Below, piece after piece: positions 1 to 5,032 of a DNA stretch of 5,032 bases. Each line of letters begins with the position of its first letter. Position 1 is the stretch's first letter. Source of the stretch: Bacillota bacterium (GTDB taxonomy: Bacteria > Bacillota > Clostridia > Oscillospirales > Oscillospiraceae); the NCBI GenBank assembly GCA_029268085.1, contig JAJUHD010000171.1, positions 1-5,032 on the forward strand, given 5' to 3'. The notes beneath the pieces are model-generated. The model was not told the DNA's origin and did not search any database. It saw only the letters and a program-made list of their open reading frames with translations. The translations under genes were made by a program, and so were the position numbers.

Positions 1-12
1 AGTTGCAGAAAA

Positions 13-1677
13 ATGAAAAGCGATAATGTTAAAACCGGCATCCAGCAGGCGCCGCACCGGAGCCTGTTTTATGCTCTCGGCTTCACAAAAGAGGAGCTTA
101 ATCGTCCGCTTGTTGGTATTGTCAGCTCTTATAACGAGATAATTCCGGGCCATATGAACCTTGACAAAATTACCGAGGCGGTCAAAGCCGGAGTTCTCAT
201 GGCGGGTGGTACACCGGTTGTGTTTCCTGCGATCGGAGTCTGTGACGGTATCGCAATGGGACATGAAGGTATGAAATATTCTCTTGTGACGAGAGATTTG
301 ATTGCCGACAGCACCGAATGCATGGCGCTTGCCCATCAGTTTGATGCGCTTGTCATGATACCAAACTGCGATAAAATCGTTCCCGGACTTCTTATGGCGG
401 CTGCCCGTATTAATATTCCGACTATCTTCGTGTCCGGCGGACCTATGCTTTCAGGCAATCTAAACGGAAAACGCACCTGCCTGAGTTCGTTGTTTGAGGC
501 GGTCGGGGCATACCACGCCGGGAGAATGGATGAAAAAGATGTCGAGGAGTATGAACTCAACGCCTGCCCCACCTGCGGCTCCTGCTCGGGTATGTATACC
601 GCGAACTCCATGAACTGCGTGACAGAGGCGCTCGGCATGGCGCTGCGCGGAAACGGCACGATTCCCGCCGTAATGTCGGCAAGGCTGAGGCTCGCAAAAC
701 AGGCGGGCATGAAGGTCATGGAACTGCTCGAGAAAAACATCCGCCCCCGCGATATAATGACTGAGGCGGCTTTCCGCAACGCCGAAATCGTAGATATGGC
801 GCTTGGCTGCTCCACCAACACAATGCTGCACATTCCGGCTGTTGCGCACGAGGCAGGCATCAGAATAAGCCTTGATATGGCAAACGAATACTCCGCAAAA
901 ACTCCGAATCTTTGTCACCTTGCCCCTGCGGGTCCAACCTTCATGGAGGACCTTGACCGTGCCGGCGGCGTCCATGCCGTGATGGCGGAGCTGAATAAAA
1001 AGGGACTTCTGGACACATCGGTGATGACGGTCACGGGAAAAACGCTGGGCGAGAATCTCGCAGGTGTAAAGAACCTCGATCCCGAGGTCATCCGCCCTAT
1101 TGAAGATCCCTATTCGCAGACCGGCGGCATTGCGGTGCTGAAGGGCAACCTCGCGCCCGAAGGCTGCGTTGTCAAGCAATCTGCCGTAGCTCCTGAAATG
1201 ATGGTGCATAAAGGACCTGCCCGCGTGTTCGACAGCGAGGACGAGGCAATCTCGGCAATTGTCGGCGGAAAGATAGTCTCCGGAGATGTTATCGTCATCC
1301 GTTATGAAGGGCCGAAGGGCGGCCCCGGTATGCGCGAGATGCTGAATCCGACCTCTGCAATTGCGGGCATGGGGCTTGATACCACCGTCGCGCTTATAAC
1401 AGACGGCAGATTCTCCGGTGCGACCCGCGGAGCTTCCATCGGCCACGTTTCGCCCGAGGCAGCTCTGGGCGGAAATATCGCCCTCGTCAGAGAAGGCGAC
1501 ATGATATCGATTGATATCCCTTCCCATAAAATCGAGCTTCTGGTTTCTGACGGAGAACTCGAAGAACGCAGAAAGACATGGGTCTGCCCCGAGCCGAGGA
1601 TCAAAACCGGCTATCTCGAAAGGTACTCAAGGCTTGTTACGAGCGCGGCGCAGGGCGCAATTCTCCAATACAGATAA
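13..1677 (+). CDS. ilvD: Dihydroxy-acid dehydratase (IlvD), complete
   Basis: It dehydrates 2,3-dihydroxy-isovalerate and 2,3-dihydroxy-3-methylvalerate to the 2-keto acids that precede valine, isoleucine, leucine and pantothenate. It is a cytosolic iron-sulfur, Mg-dependent enzyme. The 554-residue length fits the family. Visible signatures are the opening SDN..G....PHRSL, GVCDGIAMGH (75-84, with C77 and D78), the first family signature NCDKIVPG (118-125, Fe-S ligand C119 and the usually carbamylated K121), the cysteine cluster CPTCGSCSG (185-193), GPKGGPGMRE (433-442), and the second signature around TDGRFSGATRG (463-473, catalytic Ser at 468) running into IGHVSPEA. The Cys of the PCN motif in [2Fe-2S] dehydratases is replaced here (IIPGH, 43-47), as in the oxygen-sensitive E. 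coli-type enzyme, so an oxygen-labile cluster is inferred. The ATG at 13 is chosen because the usual N-terminus follows it directly. No clear Shine-Dalgarno is seen in the 12 bases before it. No frameshift is apparent. Any upstream operon partner lies outside the window. Confidence 0.97.
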   Translation: MKSDNVKTGIQQAPHRSLFYALGFTKEELNRPLVGIVSSYNEIIPGHMNLDKITEAVKAGVLMAGGTPVVFPAIGVCDGIAMGHEGMKYSLVTRDLIADSTECMALAHQFDALVMIPNCDKIVPGLLMAAARINIPTIFVSGGPMLSGNLNGKRTCLSSLFEAVGAYHAGRMDEKDVEEYELNACPTCGSCSGMYTANSMNCVTEALGMALRGNGTIPAVMSARLRLAKQAGMKVMELLEKNIRPRDIMTEAAFRNAEIVDMALGCSTNTMLHIPAVAHEAGIRISLDMANEYSAKTPNLCHLAPAGPTFMEDLDRAGGVHAVMAELNKKGLLDTSVMTVTGKTLGENLAGVKNLDPEVIRPIEDPYSQTGGIAVLKGNLAPEGCVVKQSAVAPEMMVHKGPARVFDSEDEAISAIVGGKIVSGDVIVIRYEGPKGGPGMREMLNPTSAIAGMGLDTTVALITDGRFSGATRGASIGHVSPEAALGGNIALVREGDMISIDIPSHKIELLVSDGELEERRKTWVCPEPRIKTGYLERYSRLVTSAAQGAILQYR

Positions 1678-1755
1678 TATTTGATAATAAATGTCTCATA
1701 TAAATAAAAATCTGTACTGGGCATTTAAAAATCGATTTCTGTCGTAACGATGCTG

Positions 1756-1783
1756 TTGACATACAGCGGTTTTGTGGTAGAAT
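1756..1783 (+). promoter_or_regulatory. Sigma-70/sigma-A promoter for gtrA
   Basis: A perfect -35 hexamer TTGACA (1756-1761) is followed by a 16-bp spacer and the -10 hexamer TAGAAT (1778-1783). A TG dinucleotide at 1775-1776, one base before the hexamer, makes it an extended -10. Transcription would start near 1790, giving a leader of about 65 nt before the GTG start of gtrA. The match is much better than chance for this position, directly upstream of a gene and in the right orientation. The start site itself is inferred. Confidence 0.8.
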
Positions 1784-1788
1784 ATGCG

Positions 1789-1805
1789 GTGCATCGGATA
1801 TGCAC
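1789..1805 (+). promoter_or_regulatory. Short inverted repeat at the predicted gtrA transcription start
   Basis: GTGCAT (1789-1794) and its exact reverse complement ATGCAC (1800-1805) flank five bases. The dyad begins at the expected transcription start, where it could be a small operator or form a weak hairpin at the 5' end of the leader. A second, smaller dyad (CGGA, four bases, TCCG) follows at 1818-1829. Arms this short often occur by chance, so regulatory meaning is only a possibility. Confidence 0.25.
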
Positions 1806-1843
1806 ATGTTTTCGGTACGGATTATTCCGGCTGAATAGAAATT

Positions 1844-1848
1844 GGGGG
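1844..1848 (+). promoter_or_regulatory. Ribosome binding site deciding the GTG start of gtrA
   Basis: A GGGGG run resembling the core of a Shine-Dalgarno sequence ends 7 nt before GTG at 1856. The next in-frame ATG, at 1874, would be 25 nt away and has no such site of its own. This favours the GTG as the start. Confidence 0.6.
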
Positions 1849-1855
1849 CATTTTC

Positions 1856-2347
1856 GTGGAAGAAAAACCTTCGATGCTCCGCGCGCTTTTTGTAAAGCAC
1901 CGCGAGATCATCATGTATTGCGTTTTCGGCGTGACCACGACGATTGTGAACTGGCTGTTTTACAGCATTTTTGTTGAGTCTTTGGGTCTGATCAAAGCTC
2001 TGCCGAATGAGATGGCCATACTCATAGCGGGAATTCTTGCTTGGATAATCGCGGTGATCGTGGCTTTCATCACAAACAAGCTCTGGGTCTTTGAATCGAA
2101 GAGCTGGGAGAGAGAGCTTGTTCGCAAGGAAGCGCTGACCTTCTTCGGGGGACGCATTGCAACAGGCGTTCTTGAAGTGGTTGCCGTCCCGGCGCTCGTA
2201 AGCTGGGGATTTGATATGACGCTATTCGGCGTCGATGGGCTTCCGGCAAAAATCTTAGTTTCCGTGGCAATTGTTATTCTTAACTACGTCCTCAGCAAAT
2301 TTGTCTCCTTCCGTGACTGCAAGGAAAGGCCCGAACAAAGTAAATAA
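1856..2347 (+). CDS. GtrA-family small membrane protein
   Basis: This is a polytopic inner-membrane protein of the GtrA family. Characterised members take part in moving or handling polyprenyl-phosphate-linked sugars for O-antigen, teichoic acid or arabinogalactan modification. The 163 residues fit the family. Four hydrophobic segments are visible at about 17-39, 52-73, 97-118 and 129-151. Two family landmarks are present: FITNKLWVFES after helix 2 (71-81) and NYVLSKFVSF at the end of helix 4 (143-152). The N- and C-terminal tails are short and charged, and there is no signal peptide. The start is GTG, chosen from its ribosome binding site. No glycosyltransferase partner (GtrB/DPM-like) lies next to it here, and it appears monocistronic with its own promoter. 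The family assignment is secure from the motifs and topology. The sugar or lipid substrate cannot be told from sequence. Confidence 0.9.
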   Translation: MEEKPSMLRALFVKHREIIMYCVFGVTTTIVNWLFYSIFVESLGLIKALPNEMAILIAGILAWIIAVIVAFITNKLWVFESKSWERELVRKEALTFFGGRIATGVLEVVAVPALVSWGFDMTLFGVDGLPAKILVSVAIVILNYVLSKFVSFRDCKERPEQSK

Positions 2348-2351
2348 AAAT

Positions 2352-2398
2352 AAAACCAAAAAAACAAAGCGCCTCAGAATCATGCATCCTGAGGCGCT
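2352..2398 (-). terminator. Intrinsic terminator of the ATPase/ATC-hydrolase operon, possibly bidirectional
   Basis: A perfect 10-bp stem pairs AGCGCCTCAG (2368-2377) with CTGAGGCGCT (2389-2398) around an 11-base loop. Read on the - strand, the stem is followed at once by a long T-rich stretch (TTTGTTTTTTT and more), the classic form of a rho-independent terminator, and it lies just past the stop codon of the hydrolase gene at 2422. On the + strand the trailing sequence, GCTTATTTG, is only moderately T-rich. It may therefore serve gtrA, whose stop ends at 2347, only weakly. Confidence 0.9.
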
Positions 2399-2421
2399 GC
2401 TTATTTGTAGTATTCCGTAGA

Positions 2422-3078
2422 CTATTTTCTATATATAAACCCGTTTTCTGGAGCCCATTCACATGAACCTTCAAGCTCATAGCGGCAGTTGCAACAGTCA
2501 TCCCCGTCGCCCAGCGTCTTTGTACGGGTAAAGCCGTTGCCCATGACGCTTGAAAAAAGATAGTCCATGCGGCAGATGCCGGGCAGAAGACCGTCGGCGT
2601 TGAAGTCGTGTGCGAGCTTTTTCATCGCACATTCGATTATATCGATCTCGAAGGTGTTTTTATCGATATCGCGGAAAACAACTTTCCAGTCATATGGATG
2701 GAGCTCGCCTCGCTTCTGGCGCTCTTCGTGACGCTTCGCTTTTTTGCGAAAGCTATTTATATAGGCTTTGCCTGAGCTGTGCATGAGGGGACTTGGTATC
2801 GCAGTTACCATTTTTTCATTCATTTTCCATATATTTTCAATGGCCTCGTCCTGAGAAAGCCCCAGATCGAAAAAAGATTTATACCATGCGATATAGGAAG
2901 CGCCGAACTTGTAGTTGAATGAAAATATGCTGTAACCTATATCCGGAACTTTTGGCAAGATATTATTAAAATGCATTTTTGCCAGGGTGCGGAAGCTTTT
3001 CCAGAATTCCGAACCGTATTTTTCCCTGATGAAGCTTCTGCTTCGAGCCATGGTAAAGCCAAATATCAGCTTTTTCAT
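2422..3078 (-). CDS. L-2-amino-thiazoline-4-carboxylic acid (ATC) hydrolase family protein
   Basis: This 218-residue protein resembles the ATC-hydrolase family (Pfam PF14196), named for the pseudomonad enzyme that opens the ring of L-ATC on the way to L-cysteine. In Clostridia these proteins are common, and I know of no established substrate. The assignment rests on the C-terminal part: a cysteine at 150 and C169 in the GICRMDY segment (167-173), then GFTRTKTLGDGDDCCNCRYE (182-201), matching the family pattern of R.T..L..G...C.F/C. C195, C196, C198 and C206 make this end cysteine-rich, which could serve catalysis or metal binding. The N-terminal half is helical-looking with many aromatic and basic residues. 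There is no signal peptide or membrane span, so it should be cytosolic. The ATG start is supported by AGGAGA 8 nt upstream. It is the second gene after the P-type ATPase, 5 nt from its stop codon. The family call is good and the actual reaction is unknown. Confidence 0.78.
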   Translation of the reverse strand: MKKLIFGFTMARSRSFIREKYGSEFWKSFRTLAKMHFNNILPKVPDIGYSIFSFNYKFGASYIAWYKSFFDLGLSQDEAIENIWKMNEKMVTAIPSPLMHSSGKAYINSFRKKAKRHEERQKRGELHPYDWKVVFRDIDKNTFEIDIIECAMKKLAHDFNADGLLPGICRMDYLFSSVMGNGFTRTKTLGDGDDCCNCRYELEGSCEWAPENGFIYRK

Positions 3079-3083
3079 AGTAT

Positions 3084-5032
3084 TTATCTCCTGATAAGCT
3101 TCTTCACGAGCTTTACAAGCTCATACCAGAGGACGGAGGCTGCCGCGATGCCGAGGCAGGTGAAAAACTGAGCGGCGGAAAGTGCTTCGAGTTTGAGGAA
3201 GCTGTTAAGCGGAGTGTACAGAATAATGAGGAGCATGGCGGCCGTGGCAAGATTTGCTATCCACATAATCCTGTCGCAGGCGAGATACCTGATTGATTGA
3301 AATGCAAAATCGTGGTCGGAGCTGTTCACCTGAACGAGAAACACGTTGGAGAGCATAATAATTGCAAGGCCCATGGCGCGCGCGAGAGGTGCGTTTACGG
3401 GGTTTCCGGCGAGCATGGTGTAATAGGTTGCAAACGATGCCCCGAATATCACAAGACCCTGAAGGATACTTTTAATAAGTATTCCAGCGTTTACAATGTT
3501 GTCTTTGGGATTGCGCGGGGGACGATCCATGACGTCCTGCTCCGCAGGCTGGCGCTCCAGAACGATTGAGCAAGTCGGATCGATTATAAGCTCGAGCAGA
3601 ACCACATGCAGGGGCAGGAGCAGCAGCGCTGCCGGGGAGATGCCAAGCATCGGCGCGAGCAGCGAAGCAAAGGCAATCGGAATATGTATTGTAAAAACAT
3701 ATCCCACGGCTTTGCGGATGTTGTCATATATCCTTCTGCCGTCACGAACGGTATCTACAATTGTTGTGAAGTTGTCATCCATGAGGATGAGATCTGCTGC
3801 TTCGCGGGAGACCTCGCTGCCGCGCTTGCCCATTGCGATACCTATATCGGCATATTTGAGCGCCGGTGCGTCGTTGACCCCGTCGCCCGTCATTGCGACG
3901 ATCTCGCCGTTATCCTTAAATGCTTTGACTATGCGCATCTTGTGCTCGGGTATGACACGCGAGAAGATGCTGACCTTTTTGACCTTTTCGCGGAGTTCCT
4001 CGTCTGTCATCATGTTCAGCATATCGCCTGTTATGATGTTTTCATAATCCTTCATGCCAATTTTCTTGGCTATGGACGAGGCGGTTATACCATTATCGCC
4101 TGTTATCATAACTACGCGTATCCCTGCCCTGTTGCAGAGGGCGATATCTTGTTTTATGTTCTCGCGAGGGGGATCGGCAAGGCCGATGAGTCCCAGAAGA
4201 GTCAGGTCGCAGCAGGTGATGTTTTCGGGTATATCGGCCTCGCTTTGCGGCTTCATCTTTGCGACAGCAATGACGCGGAGACCTTCCTTGGACAGCTCAA
4301 GAATTTTATGGTTTGTCTTTTCTTTATCTGTATCCGACAATTTACAAATTGACAATATCTTTTCGGGCGAACCCTTTGCGGATATAACAATTTCACCGTT
4401 CCTGCGCCAAACGTGCCCCATCATCTTGAGCTCATTTGTAAAGGCATATTCTGTGATGAGCTCTCCCGAGAACAGGTGTTCCCTGGTGATCCCGCGGCTG
4501 TCGCAGTAAGCAAGCATTGCTTTTTCCATAGGGTCATAGGCATCCGTCTCGCAGCCGAGACCCATGGTCTCAATCAGTTCGTGCTCATCGTCGTTTAAGG
4601 ACCATATATTCTGAACGGTCATTTGGTTCATAGTAATGGTGCCGGTTTTATCAACGCACAGTACTGAAACCGCGCCCAGCGTTTCAACGGACGGAAGCTT
4701 GCGTACGAGGGAGTGCTTCTTTGCAAGCCGCCATGCGCCCATCGAAAGGAATACGGTGAGGATAACCGGAAATTCTTCGGGTATCATTGCCATAGCAAGC
4801 GTGATACCCGAAAGGACGCTTTCGATAAGTCTCGGGCCCGTGGCATGGTCGGGAATATTTACGTATGTAAATATTCCGACAAGGGAGAAAAGCACTGCCG
4901 CGATGCCCGCGCAGAGCTTGACAAGCTTGCCTGTCTGCTTTTGCAGCGGCGTGTCGTCGCTTGGAGCGGCGGCAACGTTCATGCCGATTTTGCCGTATTC
5001 GGTGGCGGGGCCGATTTTATCGACCATAACGG
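3084..5032 (-). CDS. Cation-transporting P-type ATPase (type II-like), N-terminus outside window
   Basis: This ATP-driven ion pump of the cytoplasmic membrane is cut by the right edge. The reading frame runs on through 5032, so the ATG at 5027 is internal; M1, M2 and the TGES actuator loop must lie beyond it. Counting from that Met, the visible 647 residues show M3 (about 36-56), M4 with PEEFP (83-87), the phosphorylation motif DKTGT (D126), the ATP-site KGSPE (218-222), DPPR (285-288), TGD (309-311), the hinge GDGVNDAPAL (381-390), and six C-terminal helices at about 440-462, 465-490, 513-537, 549-567, 586-604 and 616-638. Two M6 acidic residues lie in ELIIDP (479-484). Six helices after the P domain place it with the type II (Ca, Na/K-like) pumps, not the P1B heavy-metal exporters. 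The D126-to-GDG spacing is about 96 residues shorter than in SERCA, so the N domain is compact. The ion-site residues differ from SERCA, so calcium is possible but unproven. It is the first visible gene of an operon with the ATC-hydrolase-like gene. Confidence 0.93.
   Translation of the reverse strand, partial: VMVDKIGPATEYGKIGMNVAAAPSDDTPLQKQTGKLVKLCAGIAAVLFSLVGIFTYVNIPDHATGPRLIESVLSGITLAMAMIPEEFPVILTVFLSMGAWRLAKKHSLVRKLPSVETLGAVSVLCVDKTGTITMNQMTVQNIWSLNDDEHELIETMGLGCETDAYDPMEKAMLAYCDSRGITREHLFSGELITEYAFTNELKMMGHVWRRNGEIVISAKGSPEKILSICKLSDTDKEKTNHKILELSKEGLRVIAVAKMKPQSEADIPENITCCDLTLLGLIGLADPPRENIKQDIALCNRAGIRVVMITGDNGITASSIAKKIGMKDYENIITGDMLNMMTDEELREKVKKVSIFSRVIPEHKMRIVKAFKDNGEIVAMTGDGVNDAPALKYADIGIAMGKRGSEVSREAADLILMDDNFTTIVDTVRDGRRIYDNIRKAVGYVFTIHIPIAFASLLAPMLGISPAALLLLPLHVVLLELIIDPTCSIVLERQPAEQDVMDRPPRNPKDNIVNAGILIKSILQGLVIFGASFATYYTMLAGNPVNAPLARAMGLAIIMLSNVFLVQVNSSDHDFAFQSIRYLACDRIMWIANLATAAMLLIILYTPLNSFLKLEALSAAQFFTCLGIAAASVLWYELVKLVKKLIRR
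3087..3092 (-). promoter_or_regulatory. Ribosome binding site inside the end of the ATPase gene
   Basis: On the - strand AGGAGA forms the final two Arg codons of the ATPase, is followed directly by its TAA stop, and lies 8 nt before the hydrolase ATG. Ribosomes finishing the pump therefore sit on the start signal of the next gene, a layout typical of translational coupling. Confidence 0.85.

Larger units (their letters stand above)
1678..1855 (+). other. AT-rich intergenic region between ilvD and gtrA
   Basis: This gap contains no supportable gene. Its first half is very AT-rich and includes the 10-base palindrome AAATCGATTT at 1729-1738, which has no loop and so is not a terminator hairpin. 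Its second half contains the gtrA promoter, a short dyad near the expected transcription start and the gtrA ribosome binding site. I could not find a GC-rich hairpin followed by a T run, so ilvD transcripts may read through into gtrA or end by another route. Confidence 0.7.

Noticed and set aside
460..1527. 355-codon open frame on the - strand opposite ilvD
   Set aside because: It lies wholly within the conserved ilvD gene, and its translation shows no recognisable domain. It is a mirror of the codon bias of ilvD.
1729..1738. AAATCGATTT palindrome as a possible ilvD terminator
   Set aside because: It is a perfect palindrome without a loop, AT-rich and not followed by a T run, so it cannot form a normal intrinsic terminator.
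1637..1900. 87-codon - strand frame across the ilvD/gtrA gap
   Set aside because: It overlaps both gene ends and the promoter, and its translation has no coding character.
1750..1977. 75-codon + strand frame starting before gtrA
   Set aside because: It would begin upstream of the -35 box of the gtrA promoter and runs out of frame into gtrA. The translation is rich in Arg, Cys and His with no motif.
3606..4352. 248-codon open frame on the + strand opposite the ATPase, and the overlapping 183-codon frame at 3496-4047
   Set aside because: Both lie antisense to strongly conserved P-type ATPase motifs, overlap each other and have no family-like sequence, so they are shadow frames.
5025..5027. 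ATG near the right edge as the true ATPase start
   Set aside because: The open frame continues upstream to the window edge, and the protein would lack M1, M2 and the actuator domain, so this Met is internal.
3084..5032. P1B-type heavy-metal exporter identity for the ATPase
   Set aside because: There is no CPC/SPC motif in M4 and no HP locus, and six helices follow the P domain, which fits type II pumps instead.

Overview
The window holds three complete genes and one gene cut by the right edge, in two convergent blocks. GC content looks moderate (near 50 %). The protein types (an obligate-anaerobe-like IlvD with the PGH motif, an ATC-hydrolase family protein, a PEEFP/ELIIDP-type P-type ATPase) suggest a Firmicute of class Clostridia, perhaps an uncultured gut Oscillospirales-like lineage. 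That placement rests on remembered protein similarity and was not tested phylogenetically.

Left block, + strand: ilvD (dihydroxy-acid dehydratase, 554 aa, intact), a 178-bp AT-rich gap, then a GtrA-family four-helix membrane protein of 163 aa. The gap carries a very good sigma-70/sigma-A promoter (TTGACA, 16 bp, extended -10 TGG, TAGAAT), so gtrA is probably transcribed independently of ilvD. I see no convincing intrinsic terminator behind ilvD.

Right block, - strand: a cation-transporting P-type ATPase enters from the right edge, with its N-terminal part outside the window. Only 5 nt after its stop comes a 218-aa protein of the L-2-amino-thiazoline-4-carboxylic acid (ATC) hydrolase family. 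The ribosome binding site of the second gene lies inside the last two codons of the first, so the two are almost certainly co-transcribed and probably translationally coupled. A strong hairpin with a T-rich tract on the - strand lies between the convergent blocks and ends the pump/hydrolase transcript. It may also weakly stop gtrA transcription.

Functionally, ilvD is branched-chain amino acid and CoA-precursor metabolism, gtrA is probably cell-envelope glycolipid or lipid-linked sugar handling, and the ATPase is ion transport across the cytoplasmic membrane. The hydrolase-like protein is an enzyme of unknown physiological substrate in this setting. I see no tRNA, rRNA, CRISPR array, insertion sequence, integrase or phage gene. 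The most interesting points are the coupling of the pump to the Cys-rich ATC-hydrolase-like protein and the non-SERCA ion-site residues of the pump. Nothing clearly amounts to a new multi-gene system.
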